From: JABSOG01 sp965277695
Lineage (GTDB): Bacteria; Pseudomonadota; Gammaproteobacteria; Enterobacterales; Alteromonadaceae
Direction: 5' to 3'
NCBI GenBank assembly: GCA_965277695.1
Contig: CBDIDQ010000131.1
Coordinates: 121,308-185,307, forward strand
Length of the DNA: 64,000 bases
Shown here piece by piece: positions 29,801 to 37,608 of the stretch (positions are counted from its first letter, which is position 1; each line of letters starts with the position of its first letter). A program made the position numbers and the translations under genes. The notes below the pieces were generated by a model, which worked only from the letters and a program-made list of their open reading frames with translations, searched no databases and was not told the origin of the DNA.

Positions 29801-31859
29801 TTGTGCCGCCGCCATCGCGGTAAGAGACTTTAACGGTGAGCGTAGAATCTGCATCATTATTATTGAGTAAATAACTTGTGCCGATAGCCCCGGCAATACC
29901 AGCGCCATTTCGGTACCACTGATAACTAATCCCGCCTAATCCTTCAACATCCGCTAGCGTATGACTAGTAGTTAAAGTTTGCCCGACGGACGTCGAACCT
30001 GAGATAACCACGTTACCGGTCGGTGCATCATTCACCGCATTGACCGTGACGTAAACAACCGCAGGGGCCGAAATGGTGCTGCCATCGCGCACCCGATAAC
30101 TGAACGAATCGTCTCCGTTAAAATTGCTAAAAGGCACGTAACGCACTTGGTTGTTGATGTTGCTAAACGTGCCGTGTCTCGGTGCACCGTACAAATTTAA
30201 TAAAAGTGCATCGCCATCAATGTCAGTATCGTTGCCGAGCACATTGATGTAGGTCGGCGTGTCTTCATTGATCACCGCATAATCTGTGTTCGCCACGGGC
30301 GCGGTATTCGGCGCTATCACCGTTTGATTAGCGACAACAGAACTACCACAGCCTACTGAAGGACTACACGCTTGCACTCGATAACGAAAGCTACCGCCAA
30401 CATATTGCGCGGTTGAGTAGCTGTAACTACTCTCACCCCAGTGATTGCGGGTGACGGAATACACTGCACTTTCATTGCCGTTATACGCTTGATAAACGCT
30501 ATAAACCGTGCCATCAACCGAACCAGATGCAGGTGTCCAGGAGACGCTAAACGGTGTGCCGACGTTAACACTGGTGGCTGAGATAGATAGATTGTTGGGA
30601 ATACCCGGGATGCCATATAGGTAAATGCGTCGCAAGGGACTAAAACCCGAGCAACCCGCCGCATTACAGGCTTGGTACTTAAACCAACGATAACCGACGC
30701 TCGACGTACTGCGAAAAATAGTGGTTGAGCTGCCATAGCTGATGCGCTGATAACTGCTATCGGCAGGTAATGAAGTGGAGTTATGTGCCGATTCATAAAG
30801 TTGATAAATAGTCGCGCCTTGCACGCTCGGCATTTTGATGGCGTAACTACTATTAATCGCAATATAGCTACTACCGATTGGACCGGGTGCTGTCGTGGGT
30901 GTTGAAGGGACGCTGGTGAGCGCAGTAAAGCTCGCCGTGGTGGCGGTTTTAACCGTATAAGCTTGATGACTGCAATTGGGTTCACAGGCATCTTGCGCCA
31001 GCGCGATATCATTCTCATCAACACCGCCAGTGGCATTATGCAAGCGCAGTAAATTCAACTCCGTACCCGCGACAATAACGCTATGGGTATCGGCATCCCA
31101 ATCGTCAAGGTCTCGCGCCTCAGCGTGTTTAGTGTCTAACAAACCTGAACCATCGGCGTAAATCACGTGGTGCTTTTTATGTTTCTTTTTTGATAAAGCG
31201 AAGACATCCGCCCGACCATCCCCGTTATAATCCGCGATAAGCAGCTTTTCGGCTTTATTTTTACCCCATTTGACGTTCTTTTTAATCCTTTGCACCACCG
31301 CCAACTGACCAACGGCATTAGTGTGCATCAGATAATGCGAGTGCTTTTTCGCTGCCACCGCCAACAAGTCTTGATGACCATCGCCGTTAAAATCGCCTGC
31401 CTTCAAGTCATAATTGACGGCATCGACCAACCATTCCAATTCGGCAACAGTATAATCAATCCCCGGGCTAAAGCCCGCTGGTTGACTGAAATAAAGCGTG
31501 AGTATTTGCTTAGCAGGGGTCAATGAAAGAACATCAGCCAAACCATCACCATTGAAATCGGCCAGTGTTAGTTTGGCGGTATTAACAACAGCCGTTGATA
31601 ATTGAGCAGGCAATGGACGTTGATTATCAACCGTATAACCAACACCTGCGGCGACTCCCTCACCTAAAACCAATGAGCTGGTTTGTGCCAACGTATTGGC
31701 TTGCAACAACATATCTTGAACGCCATCACCATTGATATCAGCAAAATGGGGTTGATGGGCCTCAATGGACCATTCGACCTCAGTCGCGATGGATTGCGGG
31801 GATAAAAATAGCCAGGTGAATAACAGCATCGCTGTCAGAAATGGGGTAACGCGTAACAT
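23844..31859 (-). CDS. giant SpvB/RHS polymorphic toxin with GHH/HNH-like nuclease tip
   Basis: 2,671 residues. In order: signal peptide; FG-GAP/VCBS repeats (about 35-290); fibronectin III-like region (about 310-520); cadherin-like and Ig-like modules (NTAPVANTD ... NVLGNDTDIDGD, about 525-710); an SpvB-like domain (GSASVVGGQASYHIPIALP, about 720-1010); more FG-GAP repeats (about 1030-1450); many YD repeats (about 1650-2260); the RHS core ending NPLAGTDPTGY (about 2430); and a variable tip. The tip contains GPYKEVKGHHVHAKAAF, then MTKFQRQAF and SAHTRIAVGAL, matching GHH-type HNH/endonuclease VII toxins. The YD-repeat shell should encapsulate the tip. A probable immunity gene follows immediately. 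No dedicated secretion genes are adjacent. Confidence 0.9.
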   Translation of the reverse strand: MLRVTPFLTAMLLFTWLFLSPQSIATEVEWSIEAHQPHFADINGDGVQDMLLQANTLAQTSSLVLGEGVAAGVGYTVDNQRPLPAQLSTAVVNTAKLTLADFNGDGLADVLSLTPAKQILTLYFSQPAGFSPGIDYTVAELEWLVDAVNYDLKAGDFNGDGHQDLLAVAAKKHSHYLMHTNAVGQLAVVQRIKKNVKWGKNKAEKLLIADYNGDGRADVFALSKKKHKKHHVIYADGSGLLDTKHAEARDLDDWDADTHSVIVAGTELNLLRLHNATGGVDENDIALAQDACEPNCSHQAYTVKTATTASFTALTSVPSTPTTAPGPIGSSYIAINSSYAIKMPSVQGATIYQLYESAHNSTSLPADSSYQRISYGSSTTIFRSTSSVGYRWFKYQACNAAGCSGFSPLRRIYLYGIPGIPNNLSISATSVNVGTPFSVSWTPASGSVDGTVYSVYQAYNGNESAVYSVTRNHWGESSYSYSTAQYVGGSFRYRVQACSPSVGCGSSVVANQTVIAPNTAPVANTDYAVINEDTPTYINVLGNDTDIDGDALLLNLYGAPRHGTFSNINNQVRYVPFSNFNGDDSFSYRVRDGSTISAPAVVYVTVNAVNDAPTGNVVISGSTSVGQTLTTSHTLADVEGLGGISYQWYRNGAGIAGAIGTSYLLNNNDADSTLTVKVSYRDGGGTMESVTSVATAVIKAAVPGWQQLGPIEVADTAVNEPTLDVVNLLASSVSGSASVVGGQASYHIPIALPPGRNGVQPSVSLGYNSQNGNGIVGMGWSLNAGGAISRCAPTYAQDGFTQSVTFTNKDRYCLNGQRLILVDGVYRTEMDSFVVVTPTDAGFSVARPDGSTALYESADVLGWRLTQESWSGGKNTIDYVYDETDAGEHLLSAIHYTGSDGIQGDRAVQFEYVDRADSRESYIAGHKIVSRKRLSAITTVIGERTISSYKLAYQQSGASQRSLLSSVQRCGATDCTPVSSFDWSDSLNFAAATPLKFGGVEIYQDVKTIEKIMPYGDIDGNGTADFPGYVQTNIAIAAKATGEDRGDSIITLQDINGDGWPDAVVYRHNPSSTAELEIFVHSMDGSAPYTAVGEILHSFDSEVVNTKRVLKENATFAGDFDGNGLADLVITQMNGPLLKAMPMGQPRTIKHNYSTPETLSFVDSPAPASPVYDGNGQFSFFSYFIDINGDGLTDVLGWKDQLLSIRINLGNGNFKDWQDLSDTTLLAKSSVEIDFGGGGDTETVNYPKYFASLQSVDINNDGINELLVPGKRLITACNGTRCGDEIYNRSTSIVDAKKYDDSIYQYDAISFELQADGSYQATKSATNIIAPATELAFIDAFGDGNLDVIFNYGPRTNNSIQSDTILNNHYGAYIVRNYGAGSGATTNDYAAVDYLKSVTDGAGNQARWHYRPLSSGADFYQTDHDYEGGGYLHFTSSMYAVQSFKQSNGIGDLNDTQYTYAGAMYHMQGRGFAGFRTLTEKDVARNIITTSTFEQKFPRVSQLITQTSQIGDITIASLSNTWLDNPEHTIANVHHWYTSQSIQKQFDLAGVALSTQTMDFSNIDSWGNIGKITTTIDTLSTTIKEIDFAPSDLTSQYNSIKTTTGDQWQLLTVDSWDDTHFKPTKTTLTASDSKCTHISESTFNSYGLTSSITETGQNSACENLTARQTLFSYTDDEYLPNKITNAQSHASSFVYDMGFGVITKQTDPNSIVTATLLDEIGRPLSITTTGFSTQYIRYLVAGTNWMTRTTQAGAPTQAVYTDSLGRTVRSAIQGFDGTYEYVDKIYDGLGRLTKESLPYTVTANYTEFGNFDALDRPGWRKLPHGLQSTYSYKGLETEISVGSDSRKMSRTYASLGWLLKTTDAKEGTNTFTYDDAGRPLTIKDANSNTITATYNGFGHKTQVDDPNQGITTFAYNTFGELESQTASGVTQTFTRDGLGRITQKDTATYTWDTLKQGLLSSETDQGITRTYGYNNALQLNQLSVTVDGVTRTIKHQYDSVLGRPKALEYPNGLTLKYSYNAQGYLSKTSNANSNYVYREVTAIDAQGHITGAALANNLMSQSSSFNESSGTMSATSVTKGLTQLHGHTYSEYDEYLNITAEVNNLTGLSKSYSYDMLNRLTTYTASNTSPAFSLSVNYAHDAVGNLLTKSDYSANHSGAYEYGKSANCPAASNAGPNALCRLTKINSTIVQFNYDGRGNLINGDGLVLTYNALNKPLTITGRNATTQFTYGSNDARAKQARTVSGQTSTTYYVDKLFEADNDGSWRAYIDDIAVLSWTPEQKHKLLYTLRDRLGSATTLVNHDGQVTSRRYFDPFGRTSSASGSDHLSSTQFTDLSATNRYRRGFTDHEHLNEQQLIHMNGRIYDYNVGRFMSVDPFIQAPTSTQSINPYSYIMNNPLAGTDPTGYMGKCDQNPTCQMQSFFSSTGSGGSSLIGHLMGRLKTTLSNGHDTKQAKKAQKVNAVAKVKSPAAISFVLDKEVSKNSANNIHLKGCGGRYQCSNAYNEFLGMDPIAKEAANKTLGTIVETVDTVSDVVAPVKGLAKQGVKRIIRKAFAPKNTGPYKEVKGHHVHAKAAFKENLSYDPKNGFSISQSFMKENGLDHAAMTKFQRQAFKELSDSGGANTMSAHTRIAVGALQAGGASRKMARSLTAQSLNALRNSGVRTPSNIPWYK

Positions 31860-32041
31860 CTAAAGTCCCTTTATTACTTATTTTGTCGCTTAATGGGTGT
31901 CGGATGATACAGATAAAGTCTATGGTTAGATAGTTTTTATTTCGATTATGGGCTTATTTTAAAGTGATGTTGGCTAAGTTGATGAATTTATGAAGATAAT
32001 GCAAGTCATGTACATTAAGGTTACAATTTCCCTCAACATTA

Positions 32042-32065
32042 ACGAGGTCGAAACCTCGTCTACGG
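32042..32065. repeat. REP-like palindrome, type A
   Basis: ACGAGGTCGAAACCTCGTCTACGG, an inverted repeat just beyond the end of the frameshifted gene at 32072, where it could act as a terminator-like hairpin. Confidence 0.65.
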
Positions 32066-32071
32066 CATCGC

Positions 32072-32598
32072 CTACGACACCAACACAAACTCCACACTAT
32101 CAACACCAATATCCACGCCTTGCTCTTGCGTCAATCGGGTAGCAAAATTAGCCAACTCCCCGGCGGATATCTGATGTCCAGTTTCTTGTGAACGTGGTGG
32201 TAACGGCAGATATTTGCTGCGAACAACAATTAGCCGCCGCCAACCTGCCCCATCATTTTTATCAAATTTAAGTAACGGCTCAGGTGGAAAAGCGATCTCA
32301 TTGGTTTGCGAAGCAATAATTGACGGGCAACTGTCAATATCCAGCGGCGCAATTTGGTTGATATGCTGGTCTGATTGCAAAAAAACCGCAAATGCCTGAC
32401 CCGGTTTACCCTGTAACAGTAAATGCCAACGCTCATCAATAGGGATCGGCTCTGGGCCTGTTTAAATTCCAGTTTTTTGCCACTCCAAGCATTACCGAGT
32501 GCACTACTAATTTGCTCAGTAGACACCGTGTTGATGAATTTATCGTAGCGATGCTCAAAAGTGGCTTTGTTGAAGGCACCAATCAAACAGGGTAACAA
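32072..32598 (-). pseudogene. frameshifted gene of unknown function (possible DUF4384-like end)
   Basis: Two overlapping minus frames join into one protein if a single-base change near 32450-32462 is undone: first MLPCLIGAFNKATFEHRYDK ... KKLEFKQ, then GPEPIPIDERWHLLLQGKPG and on to VDSVEFVLVS. The second part (a PG-A-AVFLQSDQ strand, then FPPEPLLKFDK and RRLIVVRSKYLPLP) has the flavour of DUF4384 domains found at the ends of caspase-like or kinase-linked proteins, but this is uncertain. Either a recent frameshift or a sequencing error. No signal peptide is present, and the gene may be a truncated C-terminal piece. Confidence 0.5.
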
Positions 32599-32619
32599 TT
32601 GATAATCAGAGACAGAATA

Positions 32620-32671
32620 AACTCGCGTCTACGGCCTACCCGTTCTGCCGTAGACGAGGTTTCAACCTCGT
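32620..32671. repeat. composite REP-like element
   Basis: ACTCGCGTCTACGG, then CGTAGACGAGGTTTCAACCT and CGT: a type A palindrome preceded by the right half of type B, immediately before the dispersed 90-bp repeat. Confidence 0.65.
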
Positions 32672-32682
32672 AAATGTTGGGG

Positions 32683-32776
32683 TGGTGGGCATCGCTGGCA
32701 CTCTGTCACACCCGACAAAAGACTGTCCCCTCAAAGGCGATCGCAATCAGTTGATATTACAGACTTTTGTGGTCAA
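32683..32776 (+). repeat. dispersed repeat of about 90 bp, copy 1
   Basis: It begins GGTGGGCATCGCTGGCACTC and ends near TTGATATTACAGACTTTTGT. A diverged full copy lies at 62192-62282 and a partial inverted copy at 60991-61047. No reading frame is conserved between copies, so it is not obviously a gene fragment. Confidence 0.75.
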
Positions 32777-32789
32777 CTATTCTAATTTA

Positions 32790-32946
32790 CTAAATATGAC
32801 CAAAGCCCTGATTAGCCAGATATTCTTGCAATGCTTGCTTATCATGGTGAGACAAATCAGATACCGTAATGCCCGCTGATAAATCCGAATCTAACGGGGT
32901 ATAGACTTCAATGCCCAGCATGGCTGCAAGCCCTTGCTTTAATAAT
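32790..32946 (-). pseudogene. C-terminal fragment, probably a class V aminotransferase
   Basis: The minus frame encodes about 50 residues, LLKQGLAAMLGIEVYTP then DSDLSAGITVSDL, ending NQGFGHI and a stop. The GIxVxTPxDxxLSAGI pattern is typical of the C-terminal part of class V PLP-dependent aminotransferases. The frame is preceded by a stop, so this is an isolated remnant beside the dispersed repeat. Confidence 0.45.
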
Positions 32947-32994
32947 CAATTGAGCTGATGAATGATTGATTTCGGTCAAGCTTCACTTGAATCG

Positions 32995-34149
32995 CTATTG
33001 GTGCTTTGACTCCAGCAATTTCTCCCGAAAAGCCGTCAACCTGACATGATGATGACCACCAGATTGATATAGTTTCAACGCTAAATCCACCTGCTCAATC
33101 GCCTTGTTGATTTGACCATCCTGTTCATACGCTTCTGCTAGACTGTCGTGAGTATTGGCAGAATCCGAGTAGTTTTGGCTATTGAATTCAAATAATTGGA
33201 TGGCTGTTTTGATCTCTTTTTTATTCATTAAAAAGAAGTAGCCAGTATTATTAATCACACCTTCTGAGGGCAGTATGGTGTAACCATATTGTGCTGATAC
33301 GGCTTGATAATATTGTTTGATTGCGCCAAGTCCTTTTTGTGCCTTAATCGCAGGCATGTCAATTGGCAGGAATAAATGACGAAAAGCAGCAAATTGCCCG
33401 GCGGCAGCGGTAAGGTTATGGGGCACGTTGTCAAAGGCTTGTGATTTGAAGGCAAACCCGGCAGGCATATTTTGTTGTAAACCATTGACCAAACCATCAT
33501 AAACATCCCGCATCTCACCACCTTCACTGCCAATGTTCATATACAAGTTGTTGTTCAATTGCGGGGTTTTAGCCATAAAAGCAAGGGTGCGTTTAATGGT
33601 TTTTCTGACACTCCACCAAACACTCGGACTAAAGGCAAAATGCGCCTGAAATAATTGAGGTCGCGATTGCAAACTATGAATAGCCAACAAACCACCAGCA
33701 GAATGACCCGCTAGTATTTTGAAGTCTCTGGTACGATACTTTTTGTTGATGTAAGGAATAAGTTCGGTTTCAATAAAATCAAGAAATTGATCGCCACCGC
33801 CGCCACTGCCCAGTGGCCCGCCTCGGGTATCTTCATTAATGGTTGGCGTGAGATCTCTGCTTCTATCAGTATTGTTAATGCCAACAATAATCAACTCAGG
33901 TGCTGCGTCAGATTGATGCAAAATATCCAATGTGCCTGCGGTATGGTCAATGTTTCTCTGCCCATCGAGCAAATACAACACCCCATAATGTGATTTTGGT
34001 TTATCGTAATAGCTTTTGGGCAGTTGGATCACCAAGGGGCGATCTTCTTTGAGTATTGTTGAATAAGTGCTGTCGCTCACGCTGGCGTACAGTGAATGAG
34101 AACAGAGAAGGACAAGTGCGAATATCGCGGGGATCAGGGTTTTTATCAT
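32995..34149 (-). CDS. secreted alpha/beta-hydrolase esterase (IroE/Fes-like) with TPR tail
   Basis: 384 residues from the ATG at 34149 (AGGAAA 6 bases upstream). A signal peptide (LIPAIFALVLLCSHSLYA) is followed by a putative-esterase domain (PF00756 type): GVLYLLDGQ, the nucleophile GHSAGG, a later FSPSVWW segment and a histidine near VPHNLTA. The C-terminal 90 residues hold TPR-like helices (HDSLAEAYEQDGQINKAIEQ). Related enzymes hydrolyse siderophore esters or other acyl esters in the periplasm; the substrate here is unknown. Five 13-bp tandem repeats end just upstream of its ribosome site and could vary its expression. Confidence 0.88.
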   Translation of the reverse strand: MIKTLIPAIFALVLLCSHSLYASVSDSTYSTILKEDRPLVIQLPKSYYDKPKSHYGVLYLLDGQRNIDHTAGTLDILHQSDAAPELIIVGINNTDRSRDLTPTINEDTRGGPLGSGGGGDQFLDFIETELIPYINKKYRTRDFKILAGHSAGGLLAIHSLQSRPQLFQAHFAFSPSVWWSVRKTIKRTLAFMAKTPQLNNNLYMNIGSEGGEMRDVYDGLVNGLQQNMPAGFAFKSQAFDNVPHNLTAAAGQFAAFRHLFLPIDMPAIKAQKGLGAIKQYYQAVSAQYGYTILPSEGVINNTGYFFLMNKKEIKTAIQLFEFNSQNYSDSANTHDSLAEAYEQDGQINKAIEQVDLALKLYQSGGHHHVRLTAFREKLLESKHQ

Positions 34150-34160
34150 GGGGTTTCCTT

Positions 34161-34225
34161 GTTTACTGGCATCGTTTACTGGCATCGTTTACTGGCTTCG
34201 TTTATTGGCTTCGTTTACTAGCATC
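34161..34225. repeat. five tandem 13-bp repeats
   Basis: The unit GTTTACTGGCATC repeats five times without gaps, units 3-5 having one or two changes. The array sits in the leader of the esterase gene, 5 bases from its ribosome site, and downstream of the eight-gene operon. As 13 is not a multiple of 3 or of a helical turn, copy-number change would alter spacing of any upstream promoter. Confidence 0.9.
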
Positions 34226-34306
34226 GCTGACTGCTTTGAATGAGTCAAAGCAGTCTACCGTAACGAAAACGCGATGCACAGGGAGACAAGTCAGTTGCCG
34301 TTGAGC

Positions 34307-35785
34307 TCAATCCGTCAATACCTTATGCTTCTTGGCCCAATTATTAAGAGTTTGCGGATTGGCAAGCCCCAACAGCTCGGCGGCCTGAGTTTTATTATTT
34401 GCCGTTTGCGCCAGAGTCCTGGGAATATAGTGTTGCACCACTTCATCAATTATTTTTTGAATATCAATGCCCTGCGTTATATCACGGCCTAAAATTTCTG
34501 ATTGACCAGCAGGCAAGGTAAACAGTGCTCGCTCAATATCTGCTGCACTAACCAGCTCACTTTCAGACCATAATACGGCTCGTAACAGGGTAGTCTGCAG
34601 CTCGCGAATGTTACCCCGCCAGAGTTGCAGCAATAACAGTTGTTGTGCTTCTACTGCCATTTCTTTGGCCTTGGCTAATTTTAGTTGTTTAGCAATATTG
34701 TCCAGTAAATGACTGGCAATCAATAACAAGTCACCTGCTCTTTGACGCAGTGGCGGCAGATGTAATACCCCGGCGGCGACGCGGTAAAACAAATCTTCCC
34801 TAAAGCGTCCCTCTACGACTTCCAGCATCAAATCACGATTGGTTGCTGCAATTATTCTCACATCCACTGTTGTCGGCTCACTAGCCCCAACGGGCATCAC
34901 TTCGCCACTTTGCAATACCCTTAACAAGCGCACCTGTACAGACGGTGCCAATTCACCAAATTCATCCAAAAACAAGGTGCCGCCATCAGCTTGCTGAAAA
35001 TAACCCGACTTATCACGATTAGCTCCAGTAAATGCATTTTTTAAATGACCAAAGAACACTGAATCAATCAACTCCGGCGGTATAGCGCCACAATTGACGG
35101 CAACAAATTGCTTAACTGAGCGCTGACTTGCATTATGGATCGCCGCCGCAAACAACTCCTTGCCAGTCCCGGATTCTCCGGTGATCAACACAGATACATC
35201 AAACCCAGCCAACACTGTCGCCTGATGTTTTAGTAACTGCATCTGCGGATTTTGAGTAATAATGTCATCAAAAGCTGCATTCACCGAGACTTCACCTGAG
35301 GCCAAGTCGGTGAATTGTCGTGTTGCCTTTAAAACCTGCTGAGGCAAGTATTCGGCGGCAAGCGTAAAAGGGATCTCTACACTTTCAACACCCTGCTCAA
35401 GTGAAGATTGATAAAACTGAACCTGATAGCGGGCTTTCCCCAGTATGATCCAAACTGCCTGCATCGCTGGTGTGCCGGGGCTTAGCAATATCGCAACAGT
35501 TTCATTACTGCGTGCATACAGTTGAGATAATAAAGCGTCAGCTGCCGCTGTAATATCATGAAAGTCTGTTGGCGATTTTAGCGCTATCCATTGCGCAGTC
35601 ACTATATCGCCATACAATGCAAGCAATTGCTGCAAATAGGGCTTTACCTGCGCCTTTGGATAGTTATATATCAACTGTATATCGCTAAATTCAAAGGCTT
35701 TGAGCGTATCGGCAACAGGACCTTTAAGTTCTCCACCTTCGCTTAATCTCAAATCGTTACCACCAATCCAGCTGACTAATCTCAT
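34307..35785 (-). CDS. RtcR-like sigma-54-dependent activator with CARF-like sensor domain
   Basis: 492 residues. Residues 1-165 form a Rossmann-like sensor: the block PTDFHDITAA and ILLSPGTPAMQAVWIILG followed by ARYQVQFYQSS aligns by eye with the CARF domain of E. coli RtcR (HITTGTHVAQICWFLLAEAR). The AAA+ domain follows: Walker A GESGTGKE (203-210), NAFTGA (250-255; the usual motif is GAFTGA), Walker B GTLFLDEF (269-276), then a C-terminal Fis-type helix-turn-helix (about 460-490). RtcR senses RNA-end or cyclic-phosphate signals and activates RNA-repair genes; here it closes an eight-gene operon and overlaps the preceding stop (ATGA). It probably autoactivates that operon through a sigma-54 promoter. 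Confidence 0.88.
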   Translation of the reverse strand: MRLVSWIGGNDLRLSEGGELKGPVADTLKAFEFSDIQLIYNYPKAQVKPYLQQLLALYGDIVTAQWIALKSPTDFHDITAAADALLSQLYARSNETVAILLSPGTPAMQAVWIILGKARYQVQFYQSSLEQGVESVEIPFTLAAEYLPQQVLKATRQFTDLASGEVSVNAAFDDIITQNPQMQLLKHQATVLAGFDVSVLITGESGTGKELFAAAIHNASQRSVKQFVAVNCGAIPPELIDSVFFGHLKNAFTGANRDKSGYFQQADGGTLFLDEFGELAPSVQVRLLRVLQSGEVMPVGASEPTTVDVRIIAATNRDLMLEVVEGRFREDLFYRVAAGVLHLPPLRQRAGDLLLIASHLLDNIAKQLKLAKAKEMAVEAQQLLLLQLWRGNIRELQTTLLRAVLWSESELVSAADIERALFTLPAGQSEILGRDITQGIDIQKIIDEVVQHYIPRTLAQTANNKTQAAELLGLANPQTLNNWAKKHKVLTD

Positions 35786-37608
35786 GGTTGTTTATCTCCA
35801 TTTTCAAGGGTTAACTGCCAATCGTGGCGAGCTAAATTTTCAAAACCATCAGCAGTCGATGAATTAACCGGTTTAACCACCAACTGCCGATGACCCGAGG
35901 TATCGCGCCTTACTTCCCATTGATGCTCACATTGACTATTAACAATAGCAAAACAACGCTGTTCCCGAGCTAACCATTGTTGCTCATTGGCTTTTTGACC
36001 ACACGCCGGACAATACAACAATTGTTCAAAATGATTAGCCTGTTTGTCAAATTCAGCCAATGACCGCACGATTGCCGGATCAACTTTGCCCCTATGCTTA
36101 TTTATCTGCGACAATACTGCGGCAAAAGGTTTATTAAAAGTGATCCTCTTGCCCTCAATCACCCAAGCATCCGTTTTTACGGACTTGAATAAATTGAGAA
36201 AAGTCCCGGGTAAGCGGTCTTTTTTAAAGCCCAATACATCAATATTTTGCCGGACAATCCACTTTGCCAAATACAACACAATGACTTCAAGGGTATAAAA
36301 GTAGATTGGACAAACAGTTAAACCATCCTCATTCTGGCGCAGCGATAATAGTACTCGGGAAGAATCAAGGCCAGTATTACCCTGTTGCGTCAGCGATAAA
36401 TATGAACTATCGGTTACCACAGTAAGCTGCTGCTTTGATGATTGCAGGATAATCTCAGCTTGCCTACTTATGCTTATTTTAATCTCAAATGAACCTCTGA
36501 CAAACGTTTGCGCCTGTTGCTCAAAACCCAGCTCATTCAAGGCCCTTTTCACTAAACCCTGACAATACTCAAGATAATCCTTAGTCCGTGATTGATTACG
36601 CTGATAGATGTCCGCTGGTGTCTGTTTTGCTTTAACTGAGCAGTCAACCCAGTCATGCCACAGCCGGGTTACATGGCGATAATGCGGGTCATGTAATAAC
36701 ACGTTGGTGAGATTTATTTTTGACCGTATTATTGATCCCCTACCACATTGAAGGTAGACTGATGATTGCTTTAATTGCCGGACTGTTTTCAATAAACGGC
36801 CAAGAACATTTATAGTGGTTGAGCTATTAGCCGCCATAGCATCGACGGTATCGGCACTGCCGCTAAACCCTTCGCCCCACAACTGACAAATATTCTCCCG
36901 TAACTGATAATACAGTGACGACTGGTTTTTGTTTTGCACCTCCCGTTCGAATTTATCATACAAATCCGCCAGTTTCTTTACATCCCGACAACGCCGAGCA
37001 AGATAAACCTCAAGGTGGTCAAGCAATTTGGCATACACCCGGTTTTCATAAATATCGAGCTGATCTTCACTTTCCAGCGCCAACACAGATTTGGGGATAA
37101 TGCCGTTAAAAGTACGACTTTGCCAACACTCAGAATGGGCCGCCAAATGACGGTGAGCGCTGGACGATAGCCTTTTGGCGCGAGATATCGGCAGTAGATG
37201 TTGTTGATATACCAGCTCAGTTCGGGGTTTACGGGCAATTTCCTGTAAATGCCCTTTACTCAACACCTCGGCAATGGCCTGATCGAAGGGTAATAATTCG
37301 AGCTGTGACAACAAGGTTTCGGGGAGCAAAAAACCGGCCTCGCCCGTTTCTTCCATTTGCTGGTGGTAAGTAAATAATGCCTGTTCAATAAAACCTTGCT
37401 CAGTAACATCATCCAGCAAGTGAGCGCTTTTGATAAAAGTCGCTTCCTGTAATTTATCACTGCCATCACTAACTAGTAAGTCACCCGGCTGTAAAGTGGT
37501 GTGTCCATTGACAAGAAACACCTCATTAGCCGCATAACGCCCCGGCACAATCAGTGCTGGTAACGCTTTAACGTCTTTCCCGGTGAAACGATCAAACCAG
37601 CTAGCCAT
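35782..37608 (-). CDS. DUF2357/McrC-like protein with C-terminal zinc ribbon
   Basis: 608 residues. The middle has LDIYENRVYAKLLDHLEVYL (about 184-203), the YENR segment characteristic of DUF2357 proteins that partner McrB-like ATPases. A C-terminal zinc-ribbon-like region (CPACGQKAN ... CFAIVNSQCEHQW, about 535-570) is added. McrC-like partners normally carry a PD-(D/E)xK nuclease; I cannot point to a clear set of such residues, so nuclease activity is open. Overlaps in TGATG with the AAA+ gene upstream and in ATGA with the regulator downstream imply coupled translation and stoichiometric assembly with the ATPase. Confidence 0.75.
   Translation of the reverse strand: MASWFDRFTGKDVKALPALIVPGRYAANEVFLVNGHTTLQPGDLLVSDGSDKLQEATFIKSAHLLDDVTEQGFIEQALFTYHQQMEETGEAGFLLPETLLSQLELLPFDQAIAEVLSKGHLQEIARKPRTELVYQQHLLPISRAKRLSSSAHRHLAAHSECWQSRTFNGIIPKSVLALESEDQLDIYENRVYAKLLDHLEVYLARRCRDVKKLADLYDKFEREVQNKNQSSLYYQLRENICQLWGEGFSGSADTVDAMAANSSTTINVLGRLLKTVRQLKQSSVYLQCGRGSIIRSKINLTNVLLHDPHYRHVTRLWHDWVDCSVKAKQTPADIYQRNQSRTKDYLEYCQGLVKRALNELGFEQQAQTFVRGSFEIKISISRQAEIILQSSKQQLTVVTDSSYLSLTQQGNTGLDSSRVLLSLRQNEDGLTVCPIYFYTLEVIVLYLAKWIVRQNIDVLGFKKDRLPGTFLNLFKSVKTDAWVIEGKRITFNKPFAAVLSQINKHRGKVDPAIVRSLAEFDKQANHFEQLLYCPACGQKANEQQWLAREQRCFAIVNSQCEHQWEVRRDTSGHRQLVVKPVNSSTADGFENLARHDWQLTLENGDKQP

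Noticed and set aside
30353..31036. Minus-strand frame of 227 codons inside the RHS gene
   Set aside because: Shifted frame of the fibronectin-like region, Arg/Pro-rich without a family; the main frame is conserved in the duplicate copy.
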